The translations under genes and the position numbers were made by a program. From assembly GCA_905250885.1 (NCBI GenBank), contig CAJNOQ010001004.1, positions 1-37,565 of the forward strand: a stretch of 37,565 bases of DNA. Reading direction: 5' to 3'. The notes beneath the pieces are model-generated. The model saw only the letters and a program-made list of their open reading frames with translations. It searched no databases and had not been told where the DNA came from. This stretch comes from Didymodactylos carnosus. Lineage: Eukaryota > Rotifera > Eurotatoria > Philodinida > Philodinidae. Shown in pieces: positions 1 to 20,250 of this stretch; position 1 is the first letter of the stretch, and every line of letters begins with the position of its first letter.

Positions 1-507
1 GTTTAATGACATCTATAGAGATTTTCTGTTGTTACCTGTTGTCTTGCCATTGTTTTTTTGTAGTTGAATAGTCCATCCATTTCTTATAGTATTTCTTTCT
101 ATTATGCCTACTAAAGTATTTTGTTAACAAGGATAAAAAAAGTAAATAACAAAAATACTTGTCATAAGAGGTATCAATCTAACATTAACTAACTGCTTGA
201 TTTCCAACAGAATCATTTATTTACTTTTCCGAGTCATAAAATGGAACATAAACGAAAAGTAGCAAGAAAATACGTAATGAAAAAACAAGAAAAATACATA
301 AAAGTTAAATAAGATAATTGCATCTAGAATTTTGATATACACAATAATGTCCTCCTGACTCCTTGCGATAGTTTATGAAATTTTATATTCAGTTTGATAT
401 CAGAAACGAATCAAATCATCGGATGACACATTGTGAAGTGTTAATATCTTACACCATAATACAACTTATTAATCAAGAAGCAGCAAAAGTCAATATAAAA
501 TAAGAAC

Positions 508-736
508 CTGTAATACTTCTTGACTCAAGATCTTGAGTTGAGAAGTTCATAGAAGCATCTTTTTCATTTGTGGAGTCAAGAAATTTTCTTACTATACTAC
601 AATTTGAGTAAACAAACATTCGCTCATTTTGAATTTCATTTTTTGAGATGATTATATTATTTGATAGAGCTCTGTTTTCTGCTTGTTGTAAAGTATAGTT
701 ATTCTTAAATATAATAGAGGGATAAATAAACCTTAG
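508..736 (-). CDS. Possible internal coding exon, unknown product
   Basis: On the minus strand a T-rich tract ending in TTTTTTGCAG precedes an open stretch of about 76 codons with ordinary amino-acid composition (for example FLDSTNEKDASMNFSTQDLE). It ends at ACAG followed by GTTCTT, a weak donor. If real, it is an exon of a gene continuing to the left beyond the window. I recognise no domain, and no partner exon was identified. The weak donor and the isolation of the exon keep confidence low. Confidence 0.22.
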
Positions 737-1245
737 CTGCAAAAAATGCAAACGACATTTTTACTAGGATCTCACTAAAATATCACTTTTTCTTTGATAT
801 TTCATAGAAATACGCATATCACTATTTTATTATTATAGAGAGTGTTAACTTTCTGTTAATTTTATTAACAGTTCATTCTATCGTAGGTTTATAACAGACT
901 GTTGGTTACCAATCTCCGTTGTTGTAGTGATGTATTTCACGCATTTCATCGTATTCTAATTCACAAATCTGTTATATTAGTGTCTAGTATATATTTTTTC
1001 GGTAATATAAACGCCTACAAAGTCTCAATGGCAAAAACCATATGGTGCAATGCAACGTAAACATATATTCTTTTTTTGATATCAACGTGGAAGTGATGAT
1101 GTAATCATATAAATTTATGACAGCTCAGCATGAGTCTTCGCACTCTATTTATAAATAAGATTGTTTCACTCAGCTCATTATTTATAAAAGTTTATATTAA
1201 TTTTAAGAACAAAAAATGCATTCATAAGATTTTTTTAATAAAAAT

Positions 1246-2456
1246 ATGACGTCAAAAGTGATTACAGAATTTTTCAAAATTAGTGATAATCAATTTTTAG
1301 TTTCACAACTAGTTTCTACTATACATAGACAAGTGGTTATCCAACTTTATCAAATGATACTTAAAGGAATTGTTATGGTAAGTCTCACTTTTTAAATATA
1401 TTCTTACGATACTGAGATAATTTAAAATGTCATCGAAAGTGTAACATTCTGTATACTATTATGACAAACGTTTGTTTCACAACAGTAGATCTCGAATTTG
1501 AATAGAATATAATGCATTTTTTAAGCCTATAGTGTATGAACATTTAGTTATTTCAATCTTTTTGATTTAATCTTTATACCTAACACCTCGAATATGATGA
1601 AAGGCCTAGAAACTTTATATCACCATTCTACTCTATATCATATTAAAATTTTTTTCTTTTTTCAATCTGAATTTTAAGGCCACATCTGTTCAAAGTTTCA
1701 AGTCTTCATATGTATGAGAAATAGTGCACGTTTTACTTTTACTCATTTGGTAAAAAATGATGACGAATAATCACGATTAAAATATCAAATCATCTTTCTT
1801 TTCTGTATTTAACCTGAAAACGAGTACAGTTTTATTCTCCATAGGATTAAAATAAAGTTTCTTTTCTTTTTTTTTTGTTAGAAAGTGACTTTTTCTATAT
1901 TAGTCATATTTCCCATGAATGAATTATAATATTACGTGTAAAACAAATACATATCGATTTAGCATACTGATCAGATTTTTTTCTAGCTTAAAAGTTTATA
2001 AGTTGAAATTAAGGTTATTCTATTTTTATATTTAATTGTGACAATATCTGCTGCTTTTTTGTACCAAATTGAATTAAACTGATTTTGATATATGATAATT
2101 TCGAATATATTAATCTAAAAATGAAATGTCTGAAGCTATTTTAGGTATAATGTTTTTTAATGTATAATTTTTACATTTTTTTTTTCAAATAGAAATTCTA
2201 TTAGGCAACTGTATTACACGACCGGATGCTGTCAAAAAATCGATTGCTTCTGCTTAATTTCTTTGTTTTCTACGAGGTGGAATATATTCATATCTCTGAT
2301 AATCGGATTTTATATTACAAAATGCATTCACATACTGAGCATTTCATTCTTTCTGGTAATACGTATATATATGCTAGACTTAATATAAAACATATACTCA
2401 GACAGTGTGTAAATATGACTTCTCTCATAGATCATAAAAACTGTGTGTATGATTAA
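1246..2456 (+). CDS. Possible two-exon gene, unknown product
   Basis: Exon 1 would be 1246-1377: ATG, 44 codons (starting MTSKVITEFFKISDNQF), then an excellent donor ATG|GTAAGT. The most likely partner is 2205-2456, entered after TTCTATTAG and open in the matching phase to a TAA, giving about 127 aa. An earlier AG at 2191-2192, closer to the polypyrimidine tract, would instead put a stop three codons in. No domain, signal peptide or family is recognised. The strong donor is the best evidence; the second exon is uncertain. Confidence 0.3.
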
Positions 2457-2517
2457 TCAGCTCATTGAACGGTTCAATTATAATCTGATATGAGATGAAA
2501 ATCTTTCTTCTTACAAA

Positions 2518-2802
2518 TTAGTTATATAGATGGATAAAGAAAAACAGTTGAGAAAGAGAATGTTGATTTGTATACTTATCATGTAAACAATTAACAAAAC
2601 AAGTGTACATCTGTGAAATGCAAAGATATTTTCTCAAACTTTTTAGTCGTTGCACATAATCAAATGTGATGATGAAATCATTGTATGGATTAGGCAAATA
2701 AAGAGTCGATTTAATGATATTGAGCAACAGAAGGATCTCTAATGTACACATAGAAACATTGATCTCTAAAGCTGATTGAAGCCTTTCATAGCAATACAAC
2801 AC
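2518..2802 (-). CDS. Weak ORF, possible exon
   Basis: An open stretch of 94 codons on the minus strand, leucine-rich with several cysteines (segment LKSLRKYLCISQMYTCFVN). A GTATAC donor-like site follows the HDK codons near its end. No homologous family is recognised and no partner exon was found. Chance is a serious alternative in DNA this AT-rich. Confidence 0.15.
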   Translation of the reverse strand: MLYCYERLQSALEINVSMCTLEILLLLNIIKSTLYLPNPYNDFIITFDYVQRLKSLRKYLCISQMYTCFVNCLHDKYTNQHSLSQLFFFIHLYN

Positions 2803-4677
2803 GAACTAATGAAAGCTATAGAAAAGAAAAAAATAGGAAAGATATCTCTTGAAATCATTTTCGCTTTCATTAACGGATAGCGTCTCAAACCTGTTAAACA
2901 ATGTTAATTATAGTAATAATTGAAGATTTCGATCACTCCTACCAAAATAGTCTATCTGACTTAAACGTATCAAATCTCTATACCATGACACATTTATATG
3001 AGATATGGCAGATTAAAACCGCGAGTACTAATGTTCTATTAGTACAGGATTAAAGGTAAAACAAAAAAGTGTAGAATATAAGGTGTACTTGATAAGTTTA
3101 TATTAAACAAATAAACAGGTCATGCTGTCAAATATTGTGATGAATTAACTAAATGATAAGAACTGTAAACATCACTTTCAATAATTATCATGATTTGTAG
3201 GTCGCTAAAGGAAATATAGAGGATAAAAATATCATCTGTTAATATAATGAATAGTTTAAGAATGACGAAATTGAGGACAAATGACACAAAAGTATTACGT
3301 TATTAATATTATATATATTTTGTAGATGCGTAGATAGAACTGATTACATTACACTAGGATTGTATATTGTACCCTATTTCTGATGAAATGTACAAGCATG
3401 ATATATCGTCATTTAGTTATTAATCACTACAAAATAAGGAAAGAAAAAATTTATTTTAAATATCTCATCCACGTGCAACCTCTGAAATTATAGTCCGCAT
3501 AATGTAGAAAACAGAACAAAAGCACCGGATTTTCTTTATTTTCTCTCGTTTTTCTCTCTTTCTATTTAAAGATAGATCGGTCAAATAATAGATATACACA
3601 AAATAAACAGTACAGAACATATGCGTAAAATGTTGTTGTTCGGTGGTTATGCATACATCGATTACACTCACGTTCTTTTTTCTCTTTCCTTGCTATTTTT
3701 TCTTATCGATATAAAATGTGCATGTGACGTAGATCATAAGTAGTCTATTTTATCTATGTTTCTCTCGTTTGTCGTTTTGTGTCAGAGAGAGAGAGAGAAA
3801 GAGCGAAAAAGTAAAAAAATACTGAATATATATATATATAATAGAAGAAAACGATCTATACTCTCATTAGTTTACAACATGAAATCAATGATGGACTGAA
3901 GAAAGAAGAAAGTTTTTTTTTATCATACACAGTGTTTCAATCGCGTCATCTAAAGGCGACGACTCTCTATCCCGTCCATATCGAAACAAATTATTAAAAG
4001 TGAAGTTTATTTTATTATTCATATTGTTCATCAATATAAAAAACTTCACCACTTGTGTGTCACATCGTGTTCTATCCACTATAAACACGATTTCAACAAC
4101 AAACATTAAGAACATTATTATAGTTTTTTGTGCGTTTTTTCCTAATTACGAGAAAAAATATATCTTTAAGAACCTGTGTTAAATCAAACAATCTTTTAAA
4201 GTTTTTACAATTACAAAGTGGTTTATTTCAATAACAAACGCATTTACATCAATATAAATATATTTAAACATACACACAAGCTATTATTATGATGGACGCA
4301 ATATTTCAGTTTGTGAGTATCATCTCAAATATTCTTTGAACTCATTGGATAAATCTTTTTATTATTCTCCCCTACATAATCAGAACACCGTTAAAATGAG
4401 AGAACTTGTTGTTAGCAGCTGAATCTTAAGAAGTTTTGAAGAGTGAAGCAGATAAAAAAATAAAACTTTTGGTTACAATTGAAATAAAGAAATAATCTGG
4501 TTCCCGTTTTGTCCTCATTCGGCTGAAAAGACTTTTCAAAAGTCGCGTAGATTGATTACTGTAAGATTTTTTGATTATTGCGCTTACAGATTCAACAAAA
4601 TGTGTTGCACCCTTCTTTCTTGAAATTCTTGTGATAATTGTTTTTACTAAACTGACGAGACGAGTTTTCTCCACTTA
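2803..4677. other. Intergenic / 5' flank of the MNK gene, no gene seen
   Basis: No supportable coding exon here; the short ORFs have no splice or composition support. The stretch holds a (GA)n run near 3785-3799 and a (TA)n run near 3826-3841. It probably includes the promoter or 5' UTR of the kinase gene that starts at 4678, but I see no clear core-promoter motif. Confidence 0.4.
3784..3842. repeat. GA and TA microsatellites
   Basis: A GA-dinucleotide run followed about 30 bp later by a TA-dinucleotide run, read directly from the sequence. Confidence 0.85.
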
Positions 4678-13826
<9,149 letters not shown>

Positions 13827-15640
13827 GAGAGAGAAAAAAGATTCACATGAAGAAAAAGAAGGAAACAAGACATAGTTTGATTTTGTATTAACTAATTCAA
13901 TTTTTTTCTATCAGCGTGAGTGTATGTTTCTTAACATTTTATAGCCCTATCAAAGTATAAACCCCGTGGTCATATGCACATATTAAAATTAACTAGAACA
14001 GATGTGTGTGTGATTTTGTCTCCTTTTTGTTACTTGTTTTTCACTTTTTTTGCCTATTGATTGATTCTTTACTTTTATAGGGACATGCGCGCTAACAAAA
14101 ATCGACTCTTTTGTGAAAAAATCACACTAGCTAATCATTGTTGTTGTGTAGCATAGGATATTCATTTTCGTGTTGTTTTCTTTTTTTATTGTATTTTGAT
14201 ACTAGACCAGTGACTCTACACATGTTCATTGTTTGTTTGTATTTTTTTTTATCGGCTTATTTCTAATTGTTTTCCTTCGGCGATTAAGCAAAACGCACAT
14301 CGAATAGGATCTGACAGCACTGTTTCTTCTCTTTTCTAGTAACTGTCCGTCTTATATAAAATTATGTCGTAATTCGTGTTTCTCTCTCTTTCTCTATTTT
14401 TTTTTTATTATTTTTTTCTTCTGCTATCGAACCAAGTAGTTAAAAAGGTAATTATCTTTCTAAAATTGAAAAAACAAAAAAAATTTTTTTTTTGTCTTCT
14501 TTTTTTTTTCTAATTTTGTTAACACATTCAGGGGGTTGGTGATGAATAATTAAGAAGTTCGAGTGAGGGACAGAGAGTGGTTGTGTGGAGTTGTTCGACG
14601 GTCCTCCTCCTTCTCATATCTTCTATCTTTTCTTCTCGTTTTCATTCCGACAAAAACTTTGTCTTGTTTTTTTTTCCACATGTTTTTTTATAAAAAAACA
14701 ATAACAACACGTCGTTGTATCAGTCATTTTTCTTGTTTTTGTTTTGAAAAACACAAACACAATACAATGCATATGTAAATAAGTGCCATCATTGTTTTTG
14801 TTCACTTTTTCTTATCTGCCATTTTTAAAGTGTGTATATTTGGTTGTGCTTTCAAAGCATTTTTTTCGTCTATTTATTATTAGTCTTTGATCAGCTACAC
14901 ATTTGATTTAAGAATAAGAAAAACGCACACATGTTCAATTCTTTTTTTGTATATTCTATGTATTATTATTAGTTATTTGTTTTCTATTACACACTTTGTG
15001 TGTGTCAGCCATGCTCAATATTTTTCTTCTTGTAATGTATATAGTACAAACAATTTTGCGTTGGATGTCTGACACTACTAGTGTAAAAACTTAGCCCTTC
15101 GTCTTCTTCCTCATCCCAGAGCGAAACAACGATGTTGAGTGTCATCTATGTCCGGTTATTTTTCTAAGTGTTTGTTTCTATTTCACATTCATTTGTTTTC
15201 AGTTATACCGGTCAAGTTTTTTTGTTTTTTTTATTATTCTGTCGTTTCCATTATGAAACGTATTTTGTGAAGGAAAGTGGAGTGAGTATAATGACACAGC
15301 GGGGTGAATGTAATGACCGATTAGTAAAGAAATTTGACATGAGATGTGTTTAAAAAAAGGCGCGACATATAAATGGCTTCTTTTGGTTTGTTTGTTTTGT
15401 TCTCTTTTTTTTCGTTTGCCTCATTGTCAACAGTTTTACTTTTTTTGTACTACATTTGTCAAGCTCGAGTTATATATTATTTGTCTAGATGATGTTGATG
15501 ATGAAAGAAACAACAAAATTTTTTAAAATAATAAAAGCAACAACAGCTAAATTTTGCTCGTACTGATGCTGATACTTGCAAGGTTCTTATTCACAAATTA
15601 TAACGCAAATTCACGGTTTGTTAGTTATAATCAATGATGG
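13827..15640. other. 3' flank of MNK gene, T-rich, no gene seen
   Basis: Directly after the kinase stop the sequence becomes T-rich with poly-T and poly-A runs (for example around 14400-14520), typical of 3' UTR or intergenic DNA. The small ORFs here are phenylalanine-, cysteine- and serine-rich products of T-runs and I do not accept them as genes. No clear AATAAA close to the stop was seen, so the transcript end is not placed. Confidence 0.5.
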
Positions 15641-15794
15641 CACTTCTTCACCCTTTTGGAGACCGGCGGAATTGGCCAATGTCCAGACATGGACACCCAA
15701 TTAATAGCAATAGATTTTCTTTTGATGCAAATTGAATAGTTTTGTAAGTAACATTCACGGTTGCTGATCTAGTATTTACCATATTACGATTGTA

Positions 15795-16003
15795 TGGTAT
15801 TTCTGAACAAAATGAGACATCTCTAGGATTCCCACTACGTTTTTTCATCAAACTAGTCAGTTTATGCCTGCACGTATTTGGAACAATGGACATACAAGAC
15901 ATGTTGCTATATTTCTGTCTCTTTTGCAAAATTTGACGATCAGAGACCTTTTACAAACTGATTGTGACGATCTCTGAGATGTCTTATTTTGTCCAGAAAT
16001 GTT
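15795..16003. repeat. Short inverted repeat pair
   Basis: ATTTCTGAACAAAATGAGAC (left, near 15797) is matched on the opposite strand by ATTTCTGGACAAAATAAGAC (right, ending near 16000), followed on both arms by ATCTC. The arms are about 25 bp with two mismatches, separated by about 155 bp. It may be a decayed small transposon; no target duplication was found. Confidence 0.5.
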
Positions 16004-16617
16004 AGCTCTATTTCACTTAGTTTATAAAGACTTTCCAGTCAAATTTAAAGACTTGTTACTTTAGGCTTTAAAAAAACTCATAAATAAAGATGGGCCAATG
16101 ATTTTGTGTATATAGTTTTAAGAATAAAGTTAAATATAAGTTCACTTAATGTTTTATGATCTACAAGCACCATTACATCAAACTGGCATAACTCATTCAA
16201 TACTATTCGTTTCTTCACACACAATAAATGACGAATGAAAAAAAATGACACGCTGGTTTTTCCTTTACGTGATCAGATTACATCTAAATTAATCATTGCA
16301 TTGTCGGTTTTAGTATTTGCTAACAGTTCGTCTAATGTAAATTTATTCTTTTGAAACAAACCACTTTTCTTTGCGACAATCCCAGAATATGTCCAATATA
16401 CTTCTAGATGGTAAGCAAATTGTCGGAGAAAATGTCCCTGTTCCTGCTTTGGAACTCATTTTTTTTTTATCCATCAAACTCAACAACGAGGGAATAGTCT
16501 CATCGCCAACTCATTATTTTTTAAAGTTCTATATAATAATTGAAATATTAACACGAACACACTGGAAACGATACACGAAAGAAGTGCAAACAAATTATCA
16601 GTTATACCACGAAAATG

Positions 16618-16812
16618 TTAATGGCTTCCTTTCAATCTTTTCCTCTTGCTTTTAATCAGCGCGACTTAAATAACTCTCCTCTTATAGTTGTTTCTTCTAT
16701 TCGTTGCCTTGGTGTTCTTCTTTCGCACGATGTCATATGGTCTTCCCATGCTAAGAATATTGCTCTCAGCTGCAGGCGTAACCTTGGAGCTTACGGATGT
16801 TCAAATTCCTAG
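16618..16812 (+). pseudogene. LINE reverse-transcriptase fragment
   Basis: The open frame includes VVSSIRCLGVLLSHDVIWSS followed by HAKNIALSCRRNLGA. This matches the pattern downstream of the catalytic core in LINE reverse transcriptases (..YLGV.L...L.W..H.....K..R.LG). Only about 60 codons remain, so the element is truncated 5' and then ends in a stop. The codon use is more T- and C-ended than that of neighbouring genes, consistent with transposon origin. The clade (CR1/Jockey-like) cannot be fixed from so little. Confidence 0.6.
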
Positions 16813-16813
16813 G

Positions 16814-16838
16814 TTTGAATAGCTTTCGGCTATTCAAA
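16814..16838 (+). repeat. Perfect 10-bp stem-loop at the LINE fragment's 3' end
   Basis: TTTGAATAGC, a 5-nt loop, then GCTATTCAAA, followed by a T-run. It begins immediately after the reverse-transcriptase fragment stop. Many LINE 3' UTRs end in a hairpin recognised by their own reverse transcriptase; this position fits such a role, but that is inference. Confidence 0.6.
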
Positions 16839-16879
16839 TCTTTTTTCAGATTTGTTCTTGTTTTTATGCCCAGGCACAA

Positions 16880-17420
16880 AAAAATCGTTCAAACGCGAAA
16901 CTCCCGTTTTTTTACCCGTTTTCACGCATTTTCTATGGGATACAATGCGTGTAAACGCGTTACATAACGTTTGTTCCATTTTCCGTTCTCACGCGTTTTT
17001 ATTCCGTTTTTAACGGTTGAAAAACGCAACTAATCATACACCGTCTTGTTTTGAGGTCAGCTGAGTATATAAGCACAATCGAAATATCGAAGAAATATCC
17101 GCCTTTTCATTCTTTTTCAGTTTTAGACCATCAGTTTCATTTTGTGAAACTCCCTCCAAGAGTACGAAGAAGACGGAGTTCCAGTTATATACTCAAAAAC
17201 CGCTGTTATCGTTGGTTTCTTCGAACCTACTTAAAATCTGATATCACTTTCGGTCACAACCCCTTAAACTGGCGATCACAACCACTTAGGTCGGTCGCAG
17301 CCTCGTACGTACCTGTCTGATATCGACTGATATCAGGGGAATGTTTTTTAGGTGGTCACAACTTCTTAAATGGTCGGTCAATCTGTTACGAGGACGGTCA
17401 CAACCTCTTAAGAGGATGGC
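16880..17420. repeat. Decayed repeat region: ACGCG-rich hairpin and GGTCACAACC repeats
   Basis: 16918-16930 (GTTTTCACGCATT) pairs with 16944-16956 at 12 of 13 positions. The surrounding sequence repeats ACGCGTTT/CCGTTTT blocks. From about 17251 to 17412 a degenerate unit like GGTCACAACCNCTTAA recurs four or five times (17252, 17274, 17292, 17354 and 17395 approximately). An open frame crosses this region but I read it as repeat-derived. No transposase is visible. Confidence 0.45.
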
Positions 17421-18060
17421 TATCTTTTTCAACCATTTTTTCTAAGATCAGTTTTTACGTTACAAGGTTTTCCAGTATTTTTGCATTGACTGGTTTTTTA
17501 TCCTTGATTGATTTTTTTTAAAAAAAATAATGGACGATCCAATTATGAAGAGTGTCACACGAACAATGCGTTTTTTGAAAAACAGATAACAAGTGCGTTT
17601 TAGGACCAATTTTTGTGTGGCTGGGTGGTTGAGGAGAAAAATCAAAAATAAATCGTTTCTATAATTTTGTCCAGTACTGTCATAAAGCGTTGTGATTTAT
17701 AATCGTTTATTATTTATGTAAAAATGGAAGCCGTTTTTGCCAATGGCCGTAGGATAGTGACCAACAAATGTTAGATTTTTTTTCATAAGAAGCGAAGCCA
17801 AGCTCTTTTTTCTAAGACTAAGACTGTTTTATTCACGAAAAGTGAGAGTCATCAAAGGTCACTAACCTGTAATAAATGACTGAAGCCAAACAACATAAAA
17901 AGAGTAATAAAAAAGAACAAAATTAATAAGACAACTAAGGTTAGAACCAGAAGTAGTAAAAAAGAACAAATTTTTGAAAAAAATAAAAATAAAAATAAAA
18001 AAGAAGTAAACAAAAAAGAACAAATATAAATTCTTAACTGACAAATGTTTCACTGAAAGA
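17421..18060. other. No gene; A-rich low-complexity tract
   Basis: No supportable exon. From about 17890 to 18030 the + strand is A/G-rich with repeats of AAAAAGAACAAA and AAAATAAA. Short ORFs here are lysine- or phenylalanine-rich by composition only. Confidence 0.5.
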
Positions 18061-20250
18061 GATACTGACATAAAGATATTTTCTATCGTATTCCTACTCC
18101 AAATGAAGGAAAACAGAGTTGGTTCGATCTACAAAACTGAGAGGGATAAAAAAAGCTACGAATCCTAATGAAAAACATTTGTACAATTTCTACTTTATCC
18201 ACTTAGCGTTGTGCGGACAAGTCTGATGAGAAATGCTGGAAGATTTTATTCGTTGAAAATATTCAAAGTTTTGTACTTGCCATATTGATGATAGTTACTG
18301 TGGTAACAGGAGCCATAATGTTTATATCGTTTGGTTTTTAAACTACGAATGCATAATGTATCGTTTATAATTGGTGAACTATCAGTAGCAGCGAATAACA
18401 TACATATCAAAACAATGTATGCCCGTGCGTACTTTGTCTTGTCTTGTCTCTGTCACGTCGTAGAGATCAATCGAAAATAAATTTAAGAGCTAGTTCATCT
18501 AAGATATAGAAAAATTCAGATTCAAATATGTTACTGTGCAGTTTGAGCACACATTGGCTAGCTCCTCTTTTTCTTTTTATCACGAGTCCGATTTTATAAA
18601 ATAAAGAAAATCACCGTATACAGCTTGTCCACGTAACTCGAGACTTCGCTGATCAAGTTTTTGAAAAAAATATTTTAGAGTAGAACTGATAGGATCATAT
18701 CACTAAATGCAGTTTTTGACGCTGATTACGAATCTCATATTAGTTTTTGAAAAACGTTAAATTTTGGTACTAAAAATCCAGTTTTACATTTTTTGAAAAC
18801 TGTATTTTCAGTTTCCTCACCTAGACACTTTTCCTAATAAAAATGGAAGACCATACTAATCGATAGAGAATTCGATTCTCTACAAGATGATATGTTTCTT
18901 TTGAAGTTTAGACTCCGAACAAGCTTTTTAATAAAGTTTTAAGTTTTAAGATTTTCACACAATTCTAAGAAAGTGAAAACATTTTTTCAGCTTTATTTTC
19001 ACCTTAGTCTATATTAGATGTCTAAAGCTAAGTCTGATGTGAAAATGAAACCCTTTGAGCAATGTTTAGTGCTCCAAACTCTGTTGGGAAAAACGAGTGT
19101 CACAGCGTCACGACGATAAAACACAATTATTGAGGGATGGAAAGCTCTTTGGAAAGATTCTTTTTTAACAATCAGTAGCTCGTTTACTCCTCTACAAACT
19201 TTGCTCGAGACGCTTTTTATTAGCTCTTCTAAATTCGCAGCAAATTAGCTTTTAACGAGAAGCACTTCGAATTTAGGGCCTTTTTTTGTCACAGCGTCAC
19301 GCGCCGAAAAACGCTTCTAAAAGTTTGAGTCCTTAACCACATACCTTCATTTTTATACCAAAAGTAGAGTATGGCGAGCTGCGTCGAATGGCGCAAGAAT
19401 GACGGTTCTAGCTTATACACTTTTTGAGGAAAGCTCAAATTACTATGTCAAAAATGTCACAGCGTCACGCTTGGACAAGCCGATATAACAGAACATTGAT
19501 GAAATTTGTTTTGTTTAATAATTGTTTTCCTTTACTTGGTTTATTTTAATTGTTCTTTTCATCCGTAGTAACTATCACTGGAACAGTTTGTATTTGCATA
19601 TCACGATTAATGTTGACCTAAAATAAACGAGAAAATCTATTTATGATGATGAACCGTCGTTTTTTGGTTTCAATTTGTCTCAGATATGTTTCGTGTTTGT
19701 AAATAAATAAACGAAAACATTAGTGTTAGTAAAGTCAATTCAATCATTTCTGTTGTCTTTATTATATTTACATCTGAAGTCTTATATAACAAAGTGGGAC
19801 GAAAAACTTTAGCTTGTATCAAAAAAATGAGTTGTTTAAAACTATAAGAAAATATTTTCAGATGCCATTGAAGAGAAAAAATTCTTTGACTCTTTGGCAG
19901 AAATATTCTTATCAACTTTAATAGCGTAGCGCTTCAAGACAAAAATGTGACAAAAACTTTAAAAAATAATTCTTTGACGATGAGACTCTTTTGTCATCTT
20001 CTTTGCTAATGCTTTTCGCAGACACTGAGAGTTTTTCATGACTTTTTTAGAGAAAGTTCGTCGAAGAGATAAAATAAATAATTGCTATTTTTTTAACATC
20101 CGTGTGATAATAGGTATACGATTATATTATGTTCCTCGTTCAAATTAAATTGTTCATTGGTTAAAGGACGATATTGTGCTAAGTTCTGATTTCTTTTAAT
20201 CCCTAGAAAATTGTATATATTCGTTTTTTTTTTATTAAAGATAATTTAGT
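18061..20250. other. Intergenic, no gene seen; carries a thrice-repeated 15-mer
   Basis: No coding exon with splice support was found. The 15-mer TGTCACAGCGTCACG occurs exactly three times on the + strand (19098-19112, 19287-19301, 19455-19469) within 372 bp. The right end contains a T-tract, then ATTTAG directly before the ATG of the next gene, which could be a splice acceptor for a 5' UTR intron or a spliced leader. Confidence 0.5.

Noticed and set aside
14563..15526. Several 60-71 codon ORFs downstream of MNK
   Set aside because: Phe/Cys/Ser-rich translations of T-rich DNA with no domains or splice support.
17051..17320. 89-codon ORF on the + strand
   Set aside because: Runs into the degenerate GGTCACAACC repeats, has no domain and no splice context.
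19098..19469. Three spaced identical 15-mers considered as a CRISPR-like array
   Set aside because: Spacing is 168-189 bp and irregular, the repeat is too short, and the window is eukaryotic.
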